Shown piece by piece: positions 26,702 through 35,311 of a DNA stretch of 64,000 nt. Position numbers and translations under genes: made by a program. The notes below the pieces were generated by a model. The model made no database searches, was not told the DNA's origin, and saw only the letters and a program-made list of their open reading frames with translations. Source of the DNA: GCA-002727615 sp964442655. GTDB lineage: Bacteria > Pseudomonadota > Alphaproteobacteria > TMED109. Within the stretch, counting starts at the first letter, position 1. Every line of letters starts with the position of its first letter. The stretch spans positions 124,001-188,000 of the forward strand of contig CAYTZM010000001.1 of assembly GCA_964442655.1 (NCBI GenBank). The letters are read 5' to 3'.

Positions 26702-27181
26702 ATGATTGATATTAAGAAACTAAACCATAATGCTTATAGATGTATTGATTCTGAGGCAACAAGAGAGTTTTATGAAGACTTTTTAAATTTAAAATTAGTG
26801 AGAGCTTTCGAAATAAAGTCTACTTTGACTGGTCGAAGAATAAAAGCACTTCATACTTTTTATTCATTAAGGGACAAATCATGTTTAGCTTTTTTTGAAA
26901 TTTTAGATAAGCCATTAAAGTATAAAAAGTGGCATGATTTTGATTTGCATATTGCTTTAGAAGTGGATGAAAATAAATTATTAGAATACTATTATAAGGG
27001 AAAAAAAAATGGTATTGAAACTAGAGGTATATCGAATCATTCTTTCATTAAATCTGCTTACTTTAGAGATCCTAATGGTTACGTTATAGAGTTAACAGTA
27101 CCTGTAAAGGATAAAAAAAATCAAAATATAGATAATCCTTATAAAATTTTAAAAAATTGGAATTTTAATAAGAATGTTTAA
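26702..27181 (+). CDS. VOC (glyoxalase/dioxygenase superfamily) protein
   Basis: A 159-residue protein of the vicinal oxygen chelate fold: HNAYRCIDSEATREFYEDFLNLKLV at the start and SAYFRDPNGYVIELTVP at the end give the paired beta-alpha-beta-beta-beta modules, with possible metal ligands His near 9 and Glu near 135. Members include ring-cleavage dioxygenases, glyoxalase and resistance proteins. It ends the group that starts with the GST; the reaction cannot be named. Confidence 0.75.
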   Translation: MIDIKKLNHNAYRCIDSEATREFYEDFLNLKLVRAFEIKSTLTGRRIKALHTFYSLRDKSCLAFFEILDKPLKYKKWHDFDLHIALEVDENKLLEYYYKGKKNGIETRGISNHSFIKSAYFRDPNGYVIELTVPVKDKKNQNIDNPYKILKNWNFNKNV

Positions 27182-27412
27182 AGATTTATTTTTTATATCT
27201 TCTAATATTTTGGTAATTATATGGTGGTTGGATATATATTATATACATTGGAACTAAAATTTTCCCTCCCTCCAGGCCATATTTGCCATTGTTTTATTAT
27301 ATAATAACTGTTAAAAATATGGGAAGTAGGTAGGTCTAGGTAGTATTATAGTAACATTAGTGCTCTATCTAAATTTATTAAATTCTTCCTAACCCTTACT
27401 CACCTTATGGTA
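27182..27412. other. Non-coding spacer before tRNA-Lys
   Basis: No open frame or hairpin of note. It holds a pyrimidine stretch (CCCTCCCTCC near 27265) and a purine-rich AGTAGGTAGG stretch near 27330. Nothing further can be supported. Confidence 0.5.
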
Positions 27413-27488
<76 letters not shown>

Positions 27489-27509
27489 GTATAGTAAAGG
27501 AGTTTTGTC

Positions 27510-27902
27510 GTGCAAATTATTAATAAAGGTATTAAAGAGTTAGTAGAAGAAGCTAATGTAGTTGCAAAACATATATCTGTGGTAGTTGCAAAAAATTTTT
27601 TGATTGATGATAAATATATATTTATTGATATAAGGGATTATAGAGAGTTAGAACGTGATGGAAAAATTCCTGGTGCATATTCCTGTCCTAGAGGAATGTT
27701 AGAGTTTTGGATTGATCCTAAAAGTCCTTATCATAAAGAAATATTTAATCAGGATAAAACTTATATATTTTATTGTGCTAGTGCTTGGAGGTCTGCATTA
27801 GCAGTTAAAAGCGCTATGGAAATGGGGCTAAATCCAGTTTATCATATTGAAGGTGGGTTTAATGCTTGGAAGGAATCAAATGGAAAGATAGAGAATTTAT
27901 AA
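27510..27902 (+). CDS. Rhodanese-like domain protein
   Basis: A 130-residue single-domain rhodanese: FIDIRDYRELERDGKIPGA opening (about 39-56), the active-site loop with C89 in CASAWRS and the closing HIEGGFNAWKES. Such proteins carry persulfide sulfur from donors to acceptors. The start ATG lies just after the tRNA-Lys; the gene may share that transcript. Its 3' end overlaps the convergent Ldh-family gene by 6 bp. Confidence 0.9.
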   Translation: MQIINKGIKELVEEANVVAKHISVVVAKNFLIDDKYIFIDIRDYRELERDGKIPGAYSCPRGMLEFWIDPKSPYHKEIFNQDKTYIFYCASAWRSALAVKSAMEMGLNPVYHIEGGFNAWKESNGKIENL

Positions 27903-28979
27903 ACATTTTTTTAGTAATTTTTTATCTACATTTAAAGAGACTGCAGTTTCTTTTATAGCATCCCATGTAATTTTTGTTAATGGGATTCCATTTTTTGTTC
28001 TATGTTTATTTGTATTTATTTCAGGTTCCCCTGGCATTAAAACATCATTATTCTGATTTACAGGCTTTGCAGATTTAAAAAAATTTATATATCTCTTAAT
28101 TTCTTTATCATATTCTTTTTTGTTTACATATATTGAAGGATTTATATAGATTGAAAACATACCATTTCTAAATGGTTTAGAAAGATCTTCTCTTCCCATT
28201 CCACCACCTGCTAATGCTCCTGCAAGAAATTCACATAAAAATGATAACCCGGATCCTTTATGTAAACCAAATGGCTTAAAAGCTCCAGTTCCACCTCTTG
28301 AACTTTTAGCATTTGGGTCTTTTGTCCCATAAATTACGCTTGTATCTTTAGTATCTTCACCTTTATTATTTATTAAGGCATCTTTAGGTATTGACTTTCC
28401 ACCTTGATGTGCAACATAAGCTTTTCCTTCAGCTACTAATGAAGTTGCAAAATCAAGAATAAAGGGTTTTTTATTTTTAATAGGAACGCCAGCTGAAAAA
28501 GGGTTTGTTGAGAAACGTCTTTCCCAAGATCCAAACGGAGCAACTAAAAGTCCAGCAATGCTATTAACAAAATGGACAGAAATTAAATTTTGTTCCGCTG
28601 CCATTTCTGAAAAATCTCCTATTCTACCTAAGTGGCCAGAATTTTTAATTGCTATAATTGAATTTCCATGTTTTTTAGCCTTTTTGATTCCTAATTTGCA
28701 GGCAAAGGGTCCAACCGTTTGTCCAAAGCCATCTTTTCCATCCACAACACAAAAATTTCCATTTTCTAATTCTATTTTAGGCTTTACATTTGTGATAATA
28801 TGACTGTCTTTAATCATATCTACATATCGAGGAATTCTTATTACTCCATGGCTATCATGTCCAACTAAGCTTGATTTAACCAAATAGTGAGATATTCTTT
28901 CAGCTTCTAGTTTATGGCAGCCAGCTTTTAAAAAGATATTTTTGATAAGTACTTCTAATGGTTTTGCTTTTATTTTCAT
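27897..28979 (-). CDS. Ldh-family (malate/L-lactate/ureidoglycolate) dehydrogenase
   Basis: A 360-residue NAD(P)-dependent oxidoreductase of the type II malate/L-lactate dehydrogenase family: GHDSHGVIRIPRYVD (about 39-53), the NSGHLGRIGDFSEMAAE segment (about 112-128), PFGSWERRFSTNPFSAG and GGTGAFKPFGLHKGSGLSFL. These enzymes reduce 2-oxo acids or imines with an unusual fold unlike LDH. It lies 103 bp downstream of the transaminase gene on the same strand, so it may act on 2-oxo acids made there, but the substrate is not determined. Confidence 0.88.
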   Translation of the reverse strand: MKIKAKPLEVLIKNIFLKAGCHKLEAERISHYLVKSSLVGHDSHGVIRIPRYVDMIKDSHIITNVKPKIELENGNFCVVDGKDGFGQTVGPFACKLGIKKAKKHGNSIIAIKNSGHLGRIGDFSEMAAEQNLISVHFVNSIAGLLVAPFGSWERRFSTNPFSAGVPIKNKKPFILDFATSLVAEGKAYVAHQGGKSIPKDALINNKGEDTKDTSVIYGTKDPNAKSSRGGTGAFKPFGLHKGSGLSFLCEFLAGALAGGGMGREDLSKPFRNGMFSIYINPSIYVNKKEYDKEIKRYINFFKSAKPVNQNNDVLMPGEPEINTNKHRTKNGIPLTKITWDAIKETAVSLNVDKKLLKKCL

Positions 28980-29082
28980 ATGATAGAGCCTTTATTTTAA
29001 AAATTAAAGTAGTATTGTTTTATTTTAATTTTATAAAGAGAGCATGTTATATTTATTATTATATTTTTACAATTAATAATTA

Positions 29083-29943
29083 TTAGACTGAATTTTTTAA
29101 ACTTACTTTTATATAAGTTTCTCTTAAAATCTCAGTAATTGGTCCCATTTCTCCATTTCCTATCTTATTTTTATTGATAGATATTACAGGTAAAATAAGA
29201 TTAGAAGCTGATGAAATAAATGCTTCGTTTGCTTCTAATGCTTCAGTAATTGTAAATGGCCTTTCTTCTATAGTTAATTTTAATTTTTCAGCCACTTCAA
29301 GTATTGTATTTCTGGTTACTCCTGCTAGAAGTTTAGAAGATAATTCACGTGTTATAATAGTATTATTTTTATCTATTATGTAGGCATTATTAGAAGTCCC
29401 TTCGTTTACATATCCATCATCTTCTATCATCCATGCATCATCATAACCTTCATTGATTGCTTTAGTTTTTGATAATGAAGCAAAAATTAGTTGAGTGGTC
29501 TTTATGTCTCTTCTGTTCCAACGTAAATCATTTACGCTTATAATTTTCAACCCGTTATTGTTAAAGTGGGTAAGTTTTTTTTCTTGCGTAAAAGCAAATA
29601 GATTTATTTTTAATTTATTTTTGGGAATTATAAAGTCTCTTTCCATTGTACCACGAGAAACTTGTATATAAATAAGAGCTTCTTTTTTATTTAAATAATT
29701 TTTTTTAATTAGATTTTTATGAATCTTTAATAAATATTCTTCTTTAAATTTATGATTTATATTAAGTTCTTTTAAAGATCTATTTAATCTCATAACATGG
29801 TTTGAGAAATCTATTAATTTTCCATTAATTACTGCAGTAACTTCATAAACTGCATCTGCAAAGAGAAGACCTCTGTCAAATATTGAAATTTTAGCATTTT
29901 TTTCATCTAAATATTTATTATTTATATAAACTATTCTTGTCAT
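29083..29943 (-). CDS. Class IV aminotransferase (D-amino acid aminotransferase-like)
   Basis: A 286-residue fold-type IV PLP enzyme. The PLP lysine is K148 (RRDIKTTQL) and the GYVNEGTSNNAY segment (177-188) binds cofactor; QVSRGTMERDF near 94-104 matches the D-alanine transaminase subgroup. It exchanges amino groups between D-amino acids and 2-oxo acids, though branched-chain activity cannot be excluded. It begins 2 bp after the stop of the secreted hydratase-like gene. Confidence 0.87.
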   Translation of the reverse strand: MTRIVYINNKYLDEKNAKISIFDRGLLFADAVYEVTAVINGKLIDFSNHVMRLNRSLKELNINHKFKEEYLLKIHKNLIKKNYLNKKEALIYIQVSRGTMERDFIIPKNKLKINLFAFTQEKKLTHFNNNGLKIISVNDLRWNRRDIKTTQLIFASLSKTKAINEGYDDAWMIEDDGYVNEGTSNNAYIIDKNNTIITRELSSKLLAGVTRNTILEVAEKLKLTIEERPFTITEALEANEAFISSASNLILPVISINKNKIGNGEMGPITEILRETYIKVSLKNSV

Positions 29944-29945
29944 AT

Positions 29946-30806
29946 TTAATTAATTTTTATTGAGGTGCTTACAGTTTTATTGGAAAGCCCTTTTAATGTA
30001 TAAGTGTAGACTTTACCACTATCTACTAAAGGAAATAATTTTCCTACAGATCCTAGGCTTATTCTATCATTTTCCTTTAAAACTATGCCCTTGTTATTAA
30101 ATTCTTTAATAAGCCAAAGAATAACATTTATTGGATTTCCCAATAATGCAGATCCTGGTGCTGTTTGAATAACACTATTGTTTTCATCAGTAAAAATTGT
30201 TTCCATTTTACCTAAGGATTTAATGAATTCTGGTGTGGCTTCAAATTTTATGCCTGGACCCATTACCATTTTAGTAGCAAGCATATTTAAGGAAACTAAT
30301 ATAGCCCCATTTATAGGTTCACCCTTAGCGATTTGTAAGGCTGGTATTTCCATAAAAGGGTGAATTGATTTTATGCTTTTTGCAGCTTCAATATCATTAG
30401 TAGCTGTCATAATGTTGCTGTCTTTAATTATTACCATAAGGTCTGGCTCAATTAGAGTTCTATGCCCAAAACTCTTGTTTATAGAAGAGCCGTTTTTTAT
30501 AAACATTTCTTTAAATAAAACGCCAGTTGCTGGTTTAGAAATTTTAAACCGTTCTTGAGTTGCTTTGCCTGTAAAACCAACTTTATAACCTATAGGTTCT
30601 CCATAAAGTTTTTTTAATTCTGTTACATATATATTTTGATTACAATATGCATCTTCTAAAGTTATATTTGCTTCTAAGCCTATAATTGGAGTTATAGGTG
30701 CTCCTTTGATAATTTCCTTAATTTTTGAACTATCCATGCATTTTGCATAGGTTATATTAACGTTTAATAGAAAAATTAAAGAAACAAGGTAAATTATATT
30801 TTTCAT
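29946..30806 (-). CDS. 2-keto-4-pentenoate hydratase-like (FAH family) with signal peptide
   Basis: A 286-residue protein with MhpD/FAH-family features: GEPIGYKVGFTG (about 70-81), the LIEPDLMVII strand with a likely metal-binding Glu, and the C-terminal PGSALLGNPINVILWL. These enzymes normally act in the cytosol on ring-cleavage products. Here the first 21 residues form a clear signal peptide (Lys-rich start, hydrophobic core, TYA end), followed closely by C23, and there is a second cysteine at C55. Export to the periplasm is therefore predicted. It lies 2 bp from both neighbours. Substrate and even hydratase activity are inferred. Confidence 0.75.
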   Translation of the reverse strand: MKNIIYLVSLIFLLNVNITYAKCMDSSKIKEIIKGAPITPIIGLEANITLEDAYCNQNIYVTELKKLYGEPIGYKVGFTGKATQERFKISKPATGVLFKEMFIKNGSSINKSFGHRTLIEPDLMVIIKDSNIMTATNDIEAAKSIKSIHPFMEIPALQIAKGEPINGAILVSLNMLATKMVMGPGIKFEATPEFIKSLGKMETIFTDENNSVIQTAPGSALLGNPINVILWLIKEFNNKGIVLKENDRISLGSVGKLFPLVDSGKVYTYTLKGLSNKTVSTSIKIN

Positions 30807-30808
30807 AG

Positions 30809-31618
30809 TTATTCCTTCATAAATTTTTTATTGAAATTATAAATTAATTTTGCAACTTCTCTAGGTTTTTCTATCATCATCATGTGTCCACATTTATCTA
30901 ATATGCTAATTTTAGCTTTTTTGTTGCTAATAGTTAATTCTTTCGCTTTTTTTATTGGAGTCATTTTATCTTCTATGCCAGAAATTAATAATATTTGCTG
31001 CTCTATATTTTCTATAGTTATTAACGTATTTTTATATTCATTACAGGCAATTAAATCTTTTAAAAGAACACCTGGTAAAGATTCTGTGATTAATTGAATA
31101 GAGGAATCTATCATCCAATAACCAGGTAGAGGATGGCCTCCTATATGTTGAGTTTTACCATAACTCCAATCAGTTATCATTTCAGCTGCTAAAGGCAGAT
31201 TGTTTCTAGCTGCTTCAATTAGATCTGGGTGTACAGGCATAGATGAAGAACTTCCAAGCAATATTATACCTTTAACTCTTTTTTTATCATTATTAGCAGA
31301 TTCAAGAGCAATTAATGACCCCATAGAATGTCCTGCAATAATTGCTGATTTAATATTTAGTTGATCCATAAATTGTATTAGCCATAAGCTCATTTTTTCT
31401 ATGGAATCCAAAGCTTTGCCTTGTGAATAGCCATGACCAGGTAAATCAACACTTAGAACATTAAGTCCTTTATTTGCTAAGTATCGAGTTTGCATTTGCC
31501 AAACTGTTCCATTCATTCCTGCTCCATGTATCATAATAAGAGTAGGAAATTTAGAGTTTTTTAATTTATATCCTCCAGTCAGAATATTTGTTTCTTTTTT
31601 ATTAATGATTTTATGCAT
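30809..31618 (-). CDS. Alpha/beta hydrolase
   Basis: A 269-residue alpha/beta hydrolase with oxyanion HGAGMNG (31-37), nucleophile elbow GHSMGS (S98), acid in GIEDKMTP and catalytic His in CGHMMM near the C-terminus. It has no signal peptide. It is the second gene after metY, 2 bp from each neighbour, pointing to one transcript. It could cleave an ester or a C-C bond; the neighbouring hydratase family suggests an aromatic or meta-cleavage-like route but no dioxygenase is adjacent. Confidence 0.88.
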   Translation of the reverse strand: MHKIINKKETNILTGGYKLKNSKFPTLIMIHGAGMNGTVWQMQTRYLANKGLNVLSVDLPGHGYSQGKALDSIEKMSLWLIQFMDQLNIKSAIIAGHSMGSLIALESANNDKKRVKGIILLGSSSSMPVHPDLIEAARNNLPLAAEMITDWSYGKTQHIGGHPLPGYWMIDSSIQLITESLPGVLLKDLIACNEYKNTLITIENIEQQILLISGIEDKMTPIKKAKELTISNKKAKISILDKCGHMMMIEKPREVAKLIYNFNKKFMKE

Positions 31619-31620
31619 AT

Positions 31621-32916
31621 TTAGGTCCGTTGTGATGCTTTTAAGGCAGTCTTAAGATCATCTATAATATCTGATACATCTTCTATACCGACAGAAACTC
31701 TAATTAAATTATCTTTAATGCCAGCTTTATCAAGATCTAATTTATTCATTTGTTGGTGTGTAGTGGATGCAGGATGAATAACTAAAGTTTTTGCATCTCC
31801 TACATTCGCGAGATGTGAAGAAAGAGATGTTTTTTCTATAAATTTTATTCCAGCTTCTTTACCTCCTTTAACCCCGAAACTTAAGATAGCACCACTTCCT
31901 TTTGGAAGTATTTTTTTAGCAATTTTATAACTTTTATGACTAGGTAAAGAGGGGTGATTTACCCAATCAACATTTTCATTTTCAAATAAAAATTTTGCAA
32001 CTTCTTTAGTATTTGAAATATGTCGGTCCATTCTAACAGGTAAGGTTTCTAAACCTTGTAATATATAGAATGCATTCATTGGACTAAGGCAAGCTCCAAA
32101 ATCTTTCATGCCTTCGGACCTCATTCTCATAATTAAAGCTTGTTGACCAAATTCTTCAGCGTAATTTAAATTATCATATCCTTCATATGGTTTAGTTAAA
32201 TTTGGAAACTTATCACTCTTTTTCCATTGAAATTTTCCACTATCAACAATTATACCGCCAATTGCAATTCCGTGTCCTCCTATAAATTTAGTTAAAGAAT
32301 GCATTACTATGTCAGCACCAAGTTTAAGTGGCTGCATCAAATATGGTGTTGTAAATGTGCTGTCAACCATAAAGGGAAGACCTGCTTCGTGTGATACCAT
32401 AGCTACACCCTCTATATCTAAGACGTCAATGGTTGGGTTTCCAATTGTCTCTGCAAAAATTAGTCTTGTATTATCTTTTATGGCTTTTTTAAAGTTTAAT
32501 GGGTTTTCAGGGCTTACAAAAGTTGTCTCTATTCCAAATCTAGGAAGTGTATAAGAAAGAATATTATGTGTCCCTCCATATATAGCATTAGAAGCTACTA
32601 TATGAGATCCTTGATTCATAAGTGTCGCTATACCAAGAAAAAAAGCAGCCATTCCACTTGCAGTAGCAACACTGCCTACACCACCTTCTAATGCTGCCAT
32701 TCTTTCTTCTAATACTGAAATTGTAGGATTAGATATTCTAGAATAAATATGTCCAGGCTGTTCTAAATTATAAAGAGAGGAAGCATGATCTGTATTCTCA
32801 AACATATATGAAGTAGTTTGATGAATTGGTACAGCCCTTGATTTATTAACAGGATCAACTTCTTGTCCAGCGTGAAGGCTTAATGTATTAAATTTGTAAA
32901 ATTTTGATGATGTCAT
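31621..32916 (-). CDS. metY: O-acetylhomoserine sulfhydrylase (MetY-like)
   Basis: A 431-residue Cys/Met-metabolism PLP enzyme with TLSLHAGQEVDP at the start, the YSRISNPT segment (58-65), and PLP lysine K210 in HSLTKFIGGHG. Such enzymes make homocysteine from O-acetylhomoserine and sulfide. ATG 32916 is chosen because AAGGTAATATA precedes it and family homology starts there; the open frame runs on upstream to 33174 but would overlap the divergent gene. It leads an operon with hydrolase, hydratase and transaminase genes. Confidence 0.92.
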   Translation of the reverse strand: MTSSKFYKFNTLSLHAGQEVDPVNKSRAVPIHQTTSYMFENTDHASSLYNLEQPGHIYSRISNPTISVLEERMAALEGGVGSVATASGMAAFFLGIATLMNQGSHIVASNAIYGGTHNILSYTLPRFGIETTFVSPENPLNFKKAIKDNTRLIFAETIGNPTIDVLDIEGVAMVSHEAGLPFMVDSTFTTPYLMQPLKLGADIVMHSLTKFIGGHGIAIGGIIVDSGKFQWKKSDKFPNLTKPYEGYDNLNYAEEFGQQALIMRMRSEGMKDFGACLSPMNAFYILQGLETLPVRMDRHISNTKEVAKFLFENENVDWVNHPSLPSHKSYKIAKKILPKGSGAILSFGVKGGKEAGIKFIEKTSLSSHLANVGDAKTLVIHPASTTHQQMNKLDLDKAGIKDNLIRVSVGIEDVSDIIDDLKTALKASQRT

Positions 32917-32992
32917 TATATTACCTTGGTTAAATAAAGTTTTATTTATTGTTTTTAACAATATATTATTTTTAGTAAATGGGGAATTAAAT

Positions 32993-34288
32993 ATGAGTAA
33001 TAAAATTAAATCAATAGCAGTATTAGGTGCAGGGACAATGGGTGCCGGTATAGCGGCGTTAGCTGCTGATACAGGATGTAAAGTTTTATTGTTAGATATT
33101 TCATTGGAGGCTGCTGAAAAAGGAAAAAATATAATGGTTTCTGATAAGGCACCTTTACTAAGCGATCTGAGCAAAATTTCAAATGTTAAAATAGGGACGT
33201 TTAATGATAATTTTAAAGATATAGTTGATTATGACTGGATATGTGAAGTAGTAGTGGAAAAACTAGATATAAAACGTCAAATTTTTGAAAAAATTGAAAG
33301 TTTCAGAAAAGATGGTTCTATTGTAAGTTCTAACACTTCAGGAATACCTTTAAGGGATATTACAGAAGGAATGTCAAGTAGACTTTTAAATGATGTTTGT
33401 ATTACCCACTTTTTTAATCCAGTTAAAGTAATGAAATTGTGTGAAATTATCCCAGGAGAGCAAACATCAAAAATTATTTTAGATGAATTAAAAATATTTA
33501 TAACAAATGTGCTCCAGAAAGGAGTTGTGAATGCTAAGGATACAGTTAATTTTATTGGCAATAGAATTGGATGCTATTGGATGTTAAGAGGTTTACACGA
33601 AGGTAAAAATTCAAGAGAACTAGGTTTAACACAAGAAGAAATTGATGCATTAATGTCAAAACCAATGGGGTTACCACCAACAGGATTGTATGGTCTTATT
33701 GATTTAATAGGATTAGATGTAATGTATTCTGTAGGTAAAAATTTAGCAGTTAATTTGCCAAAAGAAGATGTAGGTTTAAACTATATTAATCTTCCAGATG
33801 AAGAACAAAAATTATATGATATAGGTCAATTAGGCAGAAAAACTGGCGGAGGGTTTTATAGAATTAAAAAATTAGATAACGGAGATAAATTAAAAGAGGT
33901 GTTTGATTTAAAAAATTCTAATTGGAGGGAGGCTCAAAAAGTTATTTTAGATTATGATTTAAAAATAATTTTAGATGATAGTGTTCAAGGAAATTATGCT
34001 TGGAATGTAATGGGGTCTACATTATTGTACGCAGCTGATTTGATTCCTGAAATTGCTGAAGATATTGTTAATATTGATAGAGCTATGAAATGGGGTTTTG
34101 CTTGGTCTAAAGGACCTTTTGAAATGATAGATGAATTAGGTCCACATAATTTAATAGAAAAGTGTAAGAAAAGTGGAAGTATACCTAAAATGTTGCAAGT
34201 ATTAGATTCTTCAGGTGCAAAAAGCTTTTATACAAATGATGGCAAATATTTAAGTAAATCTGGACATTACGAAAGTATCCCTAAGTAG
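32993..34288 (+). CDS. 3-hydroxyacyl-CoA dehydrogenase (no crotonase half)
   Basis: A 431-residue NAD-dependent dehydrogenase with a Rossmann motif GAGTMGAG (12-19), SSNTSGIPLRDI, HFFNPVKVMKLCEI and C-terminal 3HCDH segments including GRKTGGGFYR and WSKGPFEMIDELG. It oxidises 3-hydroxyacyl-CoA in fatty acid breakdown. Alphaproteobacterial relatives with this arrangement are usually long fusions with a C-terminal enoyl-CoA hydratase; here the protein ends at the linker. It is divergent from metY with 76 bp between starts and heads a five-gene plus-strand run. Confidence 0.9.
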   Translation: MSNKIKSIAVLGAGTMGAGIAALAADTGCKVLLLDISLEAAEKGKNIMVSDKAPLLSDLSKISNVKIGTFNDNFKDIVDYDWICEVVVEKLDIKRQIFEKIESFRKDGSIVSSNTSGIPLRDITEGMSSRLLNDVCITHFFNPVKVMKLCEIIPGEQTSKIILDELKIFITNVLQKGVVNAKDTVNFIGNRIGCYWMLRGLHEGKNSRELGLTQEEIDALMSKPMGLPPTGLYGLIDLIGLDVMYSVGKNLAVNLPKEDVGLNYINLPDEEQKLYDIGQLGRKTGGGFYRIKKLDNGDKLKEVFDLKNSNWREAQKVILDYDLKIILDDSVQGNYAWNVMGSTLLYAADLIPEIAEDIVNIDRAMKWGFAWSKGPFEMIDELGPHNLIEKCKKSGSIPKMLQVLDSSGAKSFYTNDGKYLSKSGHYESIPK

Positions 34289-34310
34289 TTTATTAAAAAT
34301 TGGAGTGTTT

Positions 34311-35291
34311 ATGGATTTCGTTGATAATATAACATCACTTGTAGGGAATACGCCTTTAATAAAGTTGAGAGAGGTTTCTGAAGAAACTGACTGTAATATT
34401 TTAGGTAAAGCGGAATTCCTTAATCCGGGACAGTCTGTAAAAGATCGAGCTGCTTTATGGATAATTAAAGATGCAGAAAAGAAAAAATTATTAGAGCCAG
34501 GTGGTTTGATAGTTGAAGGTACAGCAGGAAATACTGGTATAGGACTTACAGTAATAGGACAGGCTTTAGGATATAAAACTTTAATAGTTATGCCAGAAAC
34601 ACAAAGTGTTGAAAAAAAATCATCATTAAAAGATTTAGGTGCAGAGTTATTATTGGTTCCTGCTTTTCCTTATTCAAATCCTGGAAATTATATTAGAGTA
34701 TCTGAAAAAATTGCAAGAGATAAAAATGCATTTTGGGCTAATCAATTTGACAATACGGCTAATAAATTAGCTCATGTACAAGGTACTGCTATGGAAATAT
34801 GGAACCAAACAAATCAATCCATTGATGGTTTTGTTTCAGCAATAGGTACAGGTGGTACGTTAGCCGGAACATCTGAAGGGCTAAAATTTAAAAATAAGAA
34901 TATAACAACTGTTTGTGCAGATCCTCATGGGTCAGGAATGTATACATGGATTAAGGATGGTACAGCAAATGCATTAGGATCGTCGATTACTGAGGGTATT
35001 GGGCAAAGTAGAATAACTGCCAATTTAGAAAATGCTTCTATAGATGATGCATTTCAAATAGAAGACTCAGAAGCTCTTAGAATTATATTTAAATTGTTAA
35101 AAAATGAAGGTTTGAGCTTGGGTCCTTCATCAGGAATAAATATAGCTGGGGCTGTAAAACTAGCAAAAAAATTAGGTCCCGGTCATACTATAGTTACAAT
35201 TTTGTGTGATAATGGGATAAGATATGCTAGTAAAATTTACAATACTGAATTTTTAAAATCGAAAGATTTGCCAATTCCGGATTGGCTCTAA
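34311..35291 (+). CDS. cysK: Cysteine synthase family protein
   Basis: A 326-residue fold-type II PLP enzyme: PLP lysine K44 (GQSVKDRAA), GTAGNTGIGL (phosphate and substrate loop), GTGGTLAGTSEGL and the C-terminal GPSSGINI. It makes cysteine from O-acetylserine and sulfide. ATG 34311 is chosen because GGAG lies 5 nt before it; GTG 34305 overlaps that site. A related role such as cystathionine beta-synthase-like is possible but there is no CBS domain. Confidence 0.9.
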   Translation: MDFVDNITSLVGNTPLIKLREVSEETDCNILGKAEFLNPGQSVKDRAALWIIKDAEKKKLLEPGGLIVEGTAGNTGIGLTVIGQALGYKTLIVMPETQSVEKKSSLKDLGAELLLVPAFPYSNPGNYIRVSEKIARDKNAFWANQFDNTANKLAHVQGTAMEIWNQTNQSIDGFVSAIGTGGTLAGTSEGLKFKNKNITTVCADPHGSGMYTWIKDGTANALGSSITEGIGQSRITANLENASIDDAFQIEDSEALRIIFKLLKNEGLSLGPSSGINIAGAVKLAKKLGPGHTIVTILCDNGIRYASKIYNTEFLKSKDLPIPDWL

Positions 35292-35311
35292 CTAAATGAA
35301 GGGAGATTAAA

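Noticed and set aside
27182..27412. Small gene or ncRNA before tRNA-Lys
   Set aside because: No sensible frame with a ribosome site and no stable hairpin was seen.
32917..33174. N-terminal extension of the MetY frame
   Set aside because: It runs over the divergent 3HCDH gene, has no family homology, and a good ribosome site precedes ATG 32916.
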